A stretch of DNA of 64,000 bases from Mayfieldus sp963772265 (GTDB lineage Bacteria; Actinomycetota; Thermoleophilia; Solirubrobacterales; 70-9). Below the pieces are notes generated by a model. The model made no database searches. It was not told the origin of the DNA and was given only the letters and a program-made list of their open reading frames with translations. A program made the translations under genes and the position numbers. The DNA lies in contig CAVYWS010000002.1 in the NCBI GenBank assembly GCA_963772265.1, forward strand, positions 186,001-250,000. The letters run 5' to 3'. This document shows, one piece after another, positions 38,845 to 46,968 of the stretch (the first letter of the stretch is position 1; every line of letters begins with the position of its first letter).

Positions 38845-40316
38845 ACCCCGCCGAAGTAGAGATTGGGACGCTGCCAGCGGGCGATCCGGACGCCGTTCTG
38901 CTCGAGCCTTGCCAGGGCTGCTTCGTCGACGCCCGGCTCGGCCTGGACGACCTCGTCCTCGAAGTGGACACGGGCGGCGCGCACCGCGTCGGCGGCGCTC
39001 ATCCCGTCGACAACCATCCGCAGCACCGTCTGCAGGATCGCGGAGCGAATCCGGTTCGAGCCGGCGCTTCCCAGCCCGGCGATCACCTCTCCCCCGCGCT
39101 TGACGATCGTCGGGGCCATCATCGAGGGCATCCTGCGGCCCGCCGGCGCGCGATGGAACCCGAGCGGGTTGAGGTCCTGCTCGCCGAGCATGTTGTTCAG
39201 ATGCACCCCGGTGCCGGGGACCATGACCCCCGAGCAGGAGCCGTTGGAGCAGGTCACCGAGGCGCACATCCCGTTCGCGTCGAGCACGCCGAGGTGGGTC
39301 GTCGAGCCGAGTTGATCCTCCGGCCCGGAGCCTTCGCCGGGCAGGATCTCCCGCAGCCGCGAAGCGGTCTCGTCGAGCTTCTCGGGATCGAGGAACAGCT
39401 CTCCGAAGCCGTCCTCGTAGAGACCTTCCTGGAAGCGCTCGCCGCGGCTCTCTTGAGCCGCGCCCATGACCGCGACCGTCTCCTCGACCCCGGCCTCTCC
39501 GAGGCGCTCGAGCAGCTCGAGGCAGAGCGCAATCAGGATCCCGCCGGAGGACGGAGGCGGGTTGGTGAGGACGTCGGCTCCGCGGAAACCGGCCTGAACG
39601 GGGCGGCGCTCGATCGCCTCGTAGGCCGCCATGTCCTCGCGCGACAGCGTCCCACCCAGCTCGGCGACCCGGTCGGCGACCGCCTGCCCGACCTCGCCGG
39701 AGTAGAAGGGCTCCGGCCCCTCGGCGCCGAAGCGCTCCAGCGCCTCGGCCAGCTCGGGAAAGCGGAAGTTGTCGCCCTCCCCGAGGATTCGGCCGGCCGG
39801 CGCGTAGAGCGCCCGGCATTCCTCATAACGCGTCAGGATCGGGTTCAGAAGATGAAAGATGTAGGCCTGCTGGGCGTTCAGCGGAACGCCGTCCCAGGCC
39901 AGCTCAATCGCGGGCCTGACCAGCTCGGAGAGCGGTGCGGTGCCGAAGCGGGCCAGTGCGTGGGCGAGCCCGGCCGCAGTGCCCGGGACCCCGCAGGAAG
40001 CGGCGCCGACGTTGAAGGTCTGCGGGGTCTGGTCGAAGTAGATGTCCACCGGGACCAGCTCCGAGCTGCGCTCGATGCCCCCGAGGCCCGGTGCCTGGAC
40101 GAAGAAGTCGATCAGCAGGTCCCGCTCCTCGCCCTCCTTCGAGGGGTCGTGGACGAGCATGAAGCCGCCGGCGCCGAAACCGGTCAGCGGGCTCTCGGCG
40201 GCGAACGACGCCAGCACCGCTCCGACCGCCGCGTCGACTGCGTTGCCGCCGTCGCGCAGGACATCGGCGCCGGCCTCCGCCGTCTGCGGATGCCCGGCGG
40301 CGACGACTCCTCTCAC
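38760..40316 (-). CDS. Gamma-glutamyltransferase (gamma-glutamyl hydrolase family)
   Basis: The 518-residue precursor belongs to the Ntn-hydrolases that cleave themselves before a catalytic Thr. The cut site is visible as GSTTHLGVLD with Thr339 as nucleophile. Later PSMMAPTIVKRGGEVIAGLGSAGSNRI gives the glycine-rich oxyanion segment. No signal peptide precedes the fold (start VRGVVAAGHPQTAEAG), so the enzyme is probably cytosolic, unlike most bacterial family members. The GTG start is 14 nt after the ftsZ stop on the same strand. Intact. It may use glutathione-like thiols or other gamma-glutamyl compounds. Confidence 0.9.
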   Translation of the reverse strand: MRGVVAAGHPQTAEAGADVLRDGGNAVDAAVGAVLASFAAESPLTGFGAGGFMLVHDPSKEGEERDLLIDFFVQAPGLGGIERSSELVPVDIYFDQTPQTFNVGAASCGVPGTAAGLAHALARFGTAPLSELVRPAIELAWDGVPLNAQQAYIFHLLNPILTRYEECRALYAPAGRILGEGDNFRFPELAEALERFGAEGPEPFYSGEVGQAVADRVAELGGTLSREDMAAYEAIERRPVQAGFRGADVLTNPPPSSGGILIALCLELLERLGEAGVEETVAVMGAAQESRGERFQEGLYEDGFGELFLDPEKLDETASRLREILPGEGSGPEDQLGSTTHLGVLDANGMCASVTCSNGSCSGVMVPGTGVHLNNMLGEQDLNPLGFHRAPAGRRMPSMMAPTIVKRGGEVIAGLGSAGSNRIRSAILQTVLRMVVDGMSAADAVRAARVHFEDEVVQAEPGVDEAALARLEQNGVRIARWQRPNLYFGGVQAVARDPDGALAGGGDPRRGGAVVLVD

Positions 40317-40330
40317 GCGGGATTCGGCCT

Positions 40331-41866
40331 CTAGCCGGGCAGGAACTCGGGAACTTCGATGCCGCCGAGCTCGTCGCGGCCGCGTGGCTCGCGGCCCCCG
40401 GCCGTGCGCCGGATCGTCGGCTCCTCGACCGCCCGCCTGGGCCGGGCACGGCCGTCGAAACGGGTCGCGACCACGGTCACCCAGACCTCCTCCGCAAGCT
40501 CCTCGTCGATGTTGGCGCCGAAGATGATGTTGGCCTCCGGGTGAGCGGCCTCGCCGACCACCTTGGCGGCCTCGGACACCTCGACCAGCGAGAGATCGGG
40601 CCCGCCGGTGATCGAGAGCAGAATCGAGCGGGCGCCCTCGACCGAGGTCTCGAGCAGGGGCGAGGAGATCGCCTTCTCGGCCGCCATCGTCGCCCTTCCT
40701 TCGCCGCCGGTCGACATGCCGATGCCGAGCAGGGCCTGGCCGGCGTCGGACATGATCGTCCGCACGTCGGCGAAGTCGAGGTTGATCAGGGCGGGAAGCG
40801 TGACCAGGTCGGAGATGCCCTGCACCCCCTGGCGCAGGACGTCGTCGGCGACCTCGAGAGCCTCGACCATCGAGGTCTGCTCGTCGAGCACCGAGAGCAG
40901 GCGGTCGTTGGGGACGGTAATCAGCGTGTCGACCTCGGCCGACAGCGCCTCGATGCCCTTGTCCGCCAGGCCGGCCCGGCGCGAGCCCTCGAAGGAGAAC
41001 GGGCGGGTGACGATTCCGACGGTGAGCGCGCCGACCTCTCGTGCGAGGCGGGCGAGGACCGGCGCCGCGCCGGTTCCGGTGCCACCCCCGGCGCCGGCGG
41101 CGACGAAGACCATGTCGGAGCCCTTCAGCAGCCGCTTGATCTTGTCCTGCTCCTCGAACGCGGCCCGGTGGCCGAGATCGGGATCGGAGCCCGAGCCCAG
41201 TCCTCGGGTGAGCTCGGAGCCGATGTGGATGGTGACGTCGGCGGTGCAGACCTGAAGCGACTGAAGGTCGGTGTTGACGGCCATGAATTCAACCCCGGGG
41301 ATCTGGGTCTCGACCATGCGGTTCACCGCGTTGACGCCTGCGCCTCCGACGCCGACAACGCGGATGACCGGGTTGCGCGGACCGGGCGCGGTGGGCTGGT
41401 ACTGCGGCTCCTCGCGGCCCCAGCGCGGGGTCTTGACCAGGTCGGGGGACTCGGAATCGCCGAAGATCCTCTGCAGCCGCTCCTTGGGCTCGGGCATGGC
41501 CCGCGCCTCGGACTCGTAGGACGGCTCGCGGCGCATCTGGGGCGGCGGAGTCGGGTCGGGGCTCGGCGGCTCGGGCTGCGGGGTCGGCGGCTCGGGCTGC
41601 GGGCTCGGCGCGGGGTCGGGAGAGGGCGCCGGCGGCTGCGGCGTCTCGGCGACCGGATCCTCACGGCCGAAGCGGGGCTTGGAAGTCTCGGGCTCGGGGG
41701 CCTGGGGGCCCTCGCGCTCGGCGGGCCGGTCAGGCCCCTCTTCGGCGGCGCGACCCTCCCCGGGCCTGGGGGCCTCGGGCGGGTCGGCGGGCGGATCGTC
41801 GATGGTCGAACGGAAGAGGTCGGCCAGCGGCCCCTCGCGCATGCTCGCGCGCTTACGACGACCCAT
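40331..41866 (-). CDS. ftsZ: Cell division protein FtsZ with long disordered N-terminal extension
   Basis: FtsZ forms the GTP-dependent Z-ring. The core starts only at about residue 166 (NPVIRVVGVGGAGVNAVNRM). The GTP loop GGGTGTG is at 260-266, the T7 catalytic loop NLDFADV at 362-368, and the C-terminal partner-binding peptide is EVPEFLP. The first ~165 residues are Pro/Glu/Ser-rich (repeated PEPP and PSPDP patterns), predicted disordered and absent from normal FtsZ. Start ATG 41866 has AAGGAGG well placed and lies inside the end of parA (14-nt overlap), so both are co-translated. The dcw cluster is not nearby, so this could be a second ftsZ. Confidence 0.92.
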   Translation of the reverse strand: MGRRKRASMREGPLADLFRSTIDDPPADPPEAPRPGEGRAAEEGPDRPAEREGPQAPEPETSKPRFGREDPVAETPQPPAPSPDPAPSPQPEPPTPQPEPPSPDPTPPPQMRREPSYESEARAMPEPKERLQRIFGDSESPDLVKTPRWGREEPQYQPTAPGPRNPVIRVVGVGGAGVNAVNRMVETQIPGVEFMAVNTDLQSLQVCTADVTIHIGSELTRGLGSGSDPDLGHRAAFEEQDKIKRLLKGSDMVFVAAGAGGGTGTGAAPVLARLAREVGALTVGIVTRPFSFEGSRRAGLADKGIEALSAEVDTLITVPNDRLLSVLDEQTSMVEALEVADDVLRQGVQGISDLVTLPALINLDFADVRTIMSDAGQALLGIGMSTGGEGRATMAAEKAISSPLLETSVEGARSILLSITGGPDLSLVEVSEAAKVVGEAAHPEANIIFGANIDEELAEEVWVTVVATRFDGRARPRRAVEEPTIRRTAGGREPRGRDELGGIEVPEFLPG

Positions 41867-42948
41867 TCGTCAGAACCTCCTTCGCCAGCTCACGGTAGTA
41901 ATTGGCTGCATTCCCCTCAGGGTCGTACTTAAGCACCGATGAGCCGCGCACGGGCGCCTCGGCGAACTTGATCGCCTTGCGGATCCGCGACTTGAAGACC
42001 AGCTCGCCGAAGTTCTCCTCCAGGATCTCCACCGCCTCCTTGGCGTGCACCGTGCGCGAATCGAGCATCGTCGGCAGGATCCCCTCGATCTCGACGCCCG
42101 GGTTGAGATTCTCCTGGATCATCTTGAGCGTGTTCTGGAGCTGCACCAGCCCACGCATCGACAAATATTCGCATTGGACGGGGACGATCACCTTGTTCGA
42201 CGCCGTCAGGGCGTTGATCGTCAGCAATCCGAGGCTGGGCGGGGTGTCGATGCAGATGAAGTCGTAGACGGAGAGGACCGGCTTCAGGGCCTTCTCCAGC
42301 GACCGCTCGCGGCCGATCTTGGTGCTCATCGCGATCTCGGCGCCGGCCAGGTCGATCGAGGCGACGGCGATGTCGATCTCGCGCTCGGCGATCACCTCGA
42401 CGATCGGGATGTCGTGGACGAGCACGTCGTACATGCTCTTCTCGACCTTGTCCGGGTCGATCCCCTGGCTCATCGTCAGGTTGCCCTGCGGGTCGAGGTC
42501 GATGCAGAGGACCCGGTGGCCGGACTCCGAGAAGGCAACCGCGAGGTTGAGGGTCGTGGTGGTCTTCGCGACGCCGCCCTTCTGGTTGGCGAACGAGATC
42601 ACCTTGGCGCCGGGGACAACCTCTTCGGGGTCGTCGTTGCCGTGGCGGCTCGGCGTGATCAGGTCCTCGGCCCGCATTCGGGCAGGGCCCTCGTCCTCGG
42701 GCGGCGGCCTCCTCGGGCGCGCCCGCGTCAGAGGGCTCCTCGGTGACCTCGGGTGTGCCGTTGCTCGACCCCCTGGAGATCTTGATCTCGCCGCCCTCCT
42801 CGGGGGCCTGCTCGATCGGCTCGGGAGGAGCCTCCTCCACCTCTGCCTCCGGCGGTCGAGTCTCGGTCTCGGGCTCGGAATCGGGCGGAATGGTCTGCTC
42901 GTTCTCAGGCACGTCTTCAGGCTTGGACTTGCGACTCAGAAATCCCAT
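41853..42948 (-). CDS. ParA/Soj-type ATPase with acidic N-terminal extension (one frameshift here)
   Basis: From about 42677 the protein reads KVISFANQKGGVAKTTTTLN, the deviant Walker A with signature Lys, CIDLDPQGNLTMSQGID (A') and DFICIDTPPSLGLLTINA (Walker B), as in Soj/ParA. Upstream in another frame, from ATG 42948, about 90 residues are acidic and Pro-rich (MGFLSRKSKPEDVPENEQ and on). They join after removing one extra C near 42685. No parB or parS is seen beside it. It overlaps ftsZ, which suggests a role in placing the Z-ring or another polar structure rather than chromosome segregation. Confidence 0.88.
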
Positions 42949-43053
42949 ATGCCGCGCTTATTCGCATGCGCAGGGGGTTTTCCTGCCGTCCTCAGAATTT
43001 GCTATGCGGGGTGCAGGGGTATGGGCCTGGGGCTGCGTTGATGTAATGGCTCG

Positions 43054-43974
43054 ATGCCCGCGATCCTCGACAAGCGCCTGATCTTCGTGACCGGCAAGGG
43101 AGGGGTCGGCAAATCGACGATCGCAGTCTCCCTGGGCCTGCGGGCCGCCGCCGAGGGCAAGCGCGCGATCGTCTGCGAGATCGCCTCGCAGGAGAACACG
43201 TCGCGCTTCTTCAAACGCGGCCAGGTGGGCTTTCACGAGGTCGAGGTCGAGGACGGGCTCTGGACGATCTCGATCGACCCCGACGAGTCGATGCGCGAAT
43301 ACGTCCTGCTGCAGCTCAAGGTGCGGGCGATGCGCGACCTGCTGTTCCGCAGCCGCGTGTTCACCTACCTGGCGGCGGCGACGCCGGGGCTGAAGGAGCT
43401 GGTCACGATCGGAAAGATCTGGGAGCTGGCGCAGCTCAACCGCAAGGTCAAGAAGGGCCGCAAGTACGACCTGGTGATCGTCGACGCGCCGGCGACCGGG
43501 CACGGGATCGGGTTCCTGCAGACGCCGCGCACCTTCGCCAACATCGCCCGCGTCGGGCCGATCCACTCCCAGGCCCAGGAGCTCGATCGCTTCATCACCG
43601 ACAAGGAGGTCACGGGGGCGGCGATCGTCTCCCTGCCCGAGGAGATGCCGGTCAACGAAACCGCGACCCTGGAACGGGAGCTGCGCGAGGAGATCGGCGT
43701 CGCGGTTGACCGCGTCTACATGAACGCTCTCTACCCGGAGCGCTTCTCGCCGGCGGAGGCCGAGCGTCTCGACGCGGCGATGCAGAAGAGCAACGGTGCG
43801 GTGCGCGGCGCCCTTCGCGCCGCGGCCTCCGAGCAGCGCCGTGCGACTTCCCAGCGCCAGCAGCTGCAGCGCCTCGAGGAGCGGGTCAGCGCCCCGGTCA
43901 AGACCCTCCCCTTCGTCTTCGAGCCCGAGCTCGGGGTCGCCGAGGCCCGCCAGCTCGCCGCGCGCCTGACCTGA
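43054..43974 (+). CDS. Get3/ArsA-like ATPase, first of a pair
   Basis: The 306-residue protein has LIFVTGKGGVGKSTIAVSLG (deviant Walker A with signature Lys) and YDLVIVDAPATGHGIGFLQT (switch region) like Get3/ArsA. It lacks the metal-binding Cys of arsenite pumps and the CxxC of Get3. In mycobacteria the pair Rv3679/Rv3680 occupies adjacent genes in the same way. The partner starts 2 nt after the stop, so equal synthesis is likely. The role in actinobacteria is still not well fixed (envelope and small-molecule tolerance). TAATGG just upstream may be a -10. Confidence 0.88.
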   Translation: MPAILDKRLIFVTGKGGVGKSTIAVSLGLRAAAEGKRAIVCEIASQENTSRFFKRGQVGFHEVEVEDGLWTISIDPDESMREYVLLQLKVRAMRDLLFRSRVFTYLAAATPGLKELVTIGKIWELAQLNRKVKKGRKYDLVIVDAPATGHGIGFLQTPRTFANIARVGPIHSQAQELDRFITDKEVTGAAIVSLPEEMPVNETATLERELREEIGVAVDRVYMNALYPERFSPAEAERLDAAMQKSNGAVRGALRAAASEQRRATSQRQQLQRLEERVSAPVKTLPFVFEPELGVAEARQLAARLT

Positions 43975-43976
43975 GC

Positions 43977-45125
43977 ATGCCTGCGGTCACCGACATCCTC
44001 GAGGGCAAGGGGGTCTGCATCTGCGCCGGCTCGGGTGGGGTCGGCAAGACGACGACCTCGGCCGCGATCGCGACCGGGATGGCCGCCCGCGGGATCAAGG
44101 TCTGCGTGCTGACGATCGACCCCGCGAAGCGGCTCGCTGACTCGCTCGGGCTGGAGGAGCTGGGCAACGAGGCGCGGCGGGTGGACCCGGCGCTGTTTGA
44201 AGCGCAGGGGATCGAGATGGAGGGCGAGCTCTGGGCGATGATGCTGGACTCGAAAGCGACCTTCGACGAGTTGGTTCGCCGCCACGCGCCCGACGAGGAG
44301 ACCCGCGACCGGGTGCTCGAGAACCGCATCTACCAGCAGATCTCGTCGGCGCTGGCCGGCTCGCAGGAGTACATGGCGATGGAGAAGCTGTTCGAGCTTC
44401 ACTCCGAGAGCCGCTTCGACCTGCTGGTCCTCGACACGCCCCCGAGCCGCGACGCGCTCGACTTCCTCGACGCGCCGCGACGGCTGACCCAGTTCATCGA
44501 GGGCCGCTCGATGAAGGTTTTCATCAAGCCCACCGGGCTGACGATGAAGATCGCCGGCCGCGGGGCGTCGGTGATGTTCTCGATCCTGCGGCGACTGGTG
44601 GGGTTCGACCTGCTGGCCGACCTGCAGGAGTTCTTCAGCGCATTCTCGGGCATGGTCGAGGGCTTCCAGGAGCGCGCCAAGCGGGTCAACGAGCTGCTCG
44701 CCGATCCCGAGACCTGCTTTCTCGTCGTCTGCGGTCCGCAGGGCGAGCCGATCTCGGAGGCGGTCTACTTCCACCGCAAGCTGGTCGAGGCGAAGCTGCC
44801 GTTCGGCGGCGTGATCGTCAACAAGGTGCACTACTTCGGCGACCACCCGAGCGGCGACGGAGAGGACCTGCGGCGGGCGCTGAGCGACCTGCTCGGCGAG
44901 GAGGACCTCTGCGAGCGCGTCGCTGCGAACCTCGCCGACTACCGGGCCCTGGCGGACCGGGACGCCGCCAACATCGACCACCTGGCGGCCGAGCTGCAGA
45001 CCCAGAGCGTGATCCGGGTCCCCTATCTGGACGAGGACGTGCACGACCTCGCCGGGCTGGCGGAGATCAACCGCTACCTGTTCGCGGGCACCGAGGAGCG
45101 GGCGGAGCTGCTGGCTACGGGCTAG
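43977..45125 (+). CDS. Get3/ArsA-like ATPase, second of a pair, lacking the signature Lys
   Basis: The 382-residue protein has GVCICAGSGGVGKTTTSAAI, in which the position of the deviant Walker A signature Lys is Ser. KVCVLTIDPAKRLADSLG and DLLVLDTPPSRDALDFLDAP follow. A ~40-residue hydrophobic/amphipathic insertion (FIKPTGLTMKIAGRGASVMF and on) lies at about 180-225 and could hold client or membrane. The absence of the signature Lys suggests it uses the Lys of the first protein in a heterodimer. The TAG stop shares a CTAG with the convergent unknown gene. Confidence 0.87.
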   Translation: MPAVTDILEGKGVCICAGSGGVGKTTTSAAIATGMAARGIKVCVLTIDPAKRLADSLGLEELGNEARRVDPALFEAQGIEMEGELWAMMLDSKATFDELVRRHAPDEETRDRVLENRIYQQISSALAGSQEYMAMEKLFELHSESRFDLLVLDTPPSRDALDFLDAPRRLTQFIEGRSMKVFIKPTGLTMKIAGRGASVMFSILRRLVGFDLLADLQEFFSAFSGMVEGFQERAKRVNELLADPETCFLVVCGPQGEPISEAVYFHRKLVEAKLPFGGVIVNKVHYFGDHPSGDGEDLRRALSDLLGEEDLCERVAANLADYRALADRDAANIDHLAAELQTQSVIRVPYLDEDVHDLAGLAEINRYLFAGTEERAELLATG

Positions 45126-46864
45126 TGGACCCGCGTCTCGGAGCGGTCGTAGTCGAGCTCGCCGATCTCCCAATCGGTGTCGTCGGGCACCGGAAAGAGG
45201 TGGCGTACCCGCGGCTCCTCGAGCGGCTCTTCGTGCTCGGGGCCGGGTAGCTCGGGCTCGTCGCCGGAACGCCTCGGCACCGGCGCGGGCCATTCCATCG
45301 TCTCCTCGTCGCCGCTGCCCTCGGAAACCTCGCTCAGCCAGTCAAGTTCGGTGCTGCTCCTCACAGTCCCCTCCTGTCGTTCGTGATCCCCCTCCGGCTC
45401 GTCGTCGCCGGCGACCTCGTCCCCCTGATCGAATTCCTCCTCGTCGGACCCCTCCTGATCGGGCTCGTCCTCGTCGGATTCGTCGAAGCCGTCCTCGTGG
45501 CCGACGTCCTCATAGACGACGATCTCCTCGGGCTCGGGGACGACGACCTCGCCGGTCTCGGGCTCGGAGGTCGCCTCCTCGGCGGTCGGTGGATCCCACT
45601 CGTCGGCCTCCCCCATCTGCTCGACGCTGCCCTCACCGCCCTCCAGGCCCCTCGCGACAAGGCTCTCGTCGGCGCTGGCGGCGACGTCGCTTCCGTGCTC
45701 GCCCAGCGCCGCGCCGCGGACGATCGTCCTGGCGGCTTCCTCGATCCAGGCGCCCAGCCCGATCGCGGCCCCGGTGTCGAAGTCGCGTCCGGCCATCATC
45801 GCCCGCTCGAGCTCGAAGGCCCCCTGAAGCTTCTCGCGTGCCTCCTCGCGCTCCACCGGCTCGGCGATCAGCGCCGCGACCCGCATCGGCAGGCTCGCGC
45901 CGACCGGCCCGTTGCCCTCGAACAGGGCCCGCATCGCGAGCAGGTGGTCGCTGAGGCCCTCGAGCGCCGTCGGCCGGTCACAGCCCAGCTCGAACCGGGA
46001 CACGGCCCAGGCCAGCGATCCCTCGGGATCGGGGCGCGCCTCGAGGCTGCGCGCGAAGTCGGCAAGCTCGGTCGCCTCCGCCTCTGAGAGGCGGTAGCCG
46101 CCGGGCCGGGTCGCCGGCACGCCGGTTGGGATCTGCCGCCAGGTCTTCTCGCCGGTCGGCATGAAGGCGTGCGGGCCAAGCCCGACTCCGCCCTCCTTGA
46201 ACAGCCGCAGGACGCTGGTCAGCTCGCGCAGCATCCGCAACGCGCCAAGGGTGGATCCCTGCTCATGCTCGGCAACGGCGAGGAACTGGGGATCCCAGGC
46301 GCTGCGCTCCATCCCCGCGCTGCGAACCGCCTCGGCGGGGGCCTCGTGCTTGTCGGCGCGCACGATCCGCACCCCGGAGGGCAGCTCGAGCCGCGCCAGC
46401 GGCATCTGCAGGCCGACCAGCGGCGCGAACAGCACGTCGGCGTCGGAGACGTCGCGAACCTCGAGCTCGAGCTCGCGCAGGGCCGCTTCCAGCCGCGGCC
46501 TGTCGAGGGTGAACTCGGTGCATCCCTCCCAGAGCCGGGCGACGAAGGCGATCAGCATCGAGTCGGCGCGCTCGACCTCGTCCTCGGGCACCGGCTCTCC
46601 CCTCGCTTCGAGATAGGAGGCGGCGACGCCGGCGGTGTCGATCGCGCTGCAGGCCGGCCCGAAGGCCGGCAGGGAGCGAATCTCGTCTGCGTGCCGGCGG
46701 ACGAATTGGGCCGTCAGCGGCACGTAGCTGAAGAAGGTGTGCTCGCCGTTGTTCTCGGCGACGTCGAAGGGCAGCTCCTCGCCGGTGGCGACCATCGAGG
46801 TGAGCCGCGTCGCCGCCTCGGCGGCGAGCCTGCGAATCGATTCCTGAAACTCGGGATCGTGCAC
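45122..46864 (-). CDS. Unknown protein with very acidic C-terminal tail
   Basis: The 580-residue protein is intact and starts GTG 46864 after a GGAAAGG. Residues 1-~420 are globular and alpha-rich with no signal peptide. A stretch around 295-350 (ALEGLSDHLLAMRALFEGNG, ASLPMRVAALIAEP) weakly recalls ApeA-type HEPN domains. Residues ~430-560 are Asp/Glu/Ser/Pro-rich and predicted disordered, and the last ~20 (FPVPDDTDWEIGELDYDR) form a conserved-looking acidic/aromatic end. It converges on the Get3-like pair with overlapping stop codons. I do not recognise a family. Confidence 0.8.
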   Translation of the reverse strand: MHDPEFQESIRRLAAEAATRLTSMVATGEELPFDVAENNGEHTFFSYVPLTAQFVRRHADEIRSLPAFGPACSAIDTAGVAASYLEARGEPVPEDEVERADSMLIAFVARLWEGCTEFTLDRPRLEAALRELELEVRDVSDADVLFAPLVGLQMPLARLELPSGVRIVRADKHEAPAEAVRSAGMERSAWDPQFLAVAEHEQGSTLGALRMLRELTSVLRLFKEGGVGLGPHAFMPTGEKTWRQIPTGVPATRPGGYRLSEAEATELADFARSLEARPDPEGSLAWAVSRFELGCDRPTALEGLSDHLLAMRALFEGNGPVGASLPMRVAALIAEPVEREEAREKLQGAFELERAMMAGRDFDTGAAIGLGAWIEEAARTIVRGAALGEHGSDVAASADESLVARGLEGGEGSVEQMGEADEWDPPTAEEATSEPETGEVVVPEPEEIVVYEDVGHEDGFDESDEDEPDQEGSDEEEFDQGDEVAGDDEPEGDHERQEGTVRSSTELDWLSEVSEGSGDEETMEWPAPVPRRSGDEPELPGPEHEEPLEEPRVRHLFPVPDDTDWEIGELDYDRSETRVH

Positions 46865-46968
46865 GGCGACACCTTTCCGCCGTGCCTGGGTGCCTCCTGC
46901 GGCTGCACGCGCGCTTGCAGCGTCGGAGTGCGCTCAGCGGACGCCGCGTGCTGCACGTGAGCGTCAGC

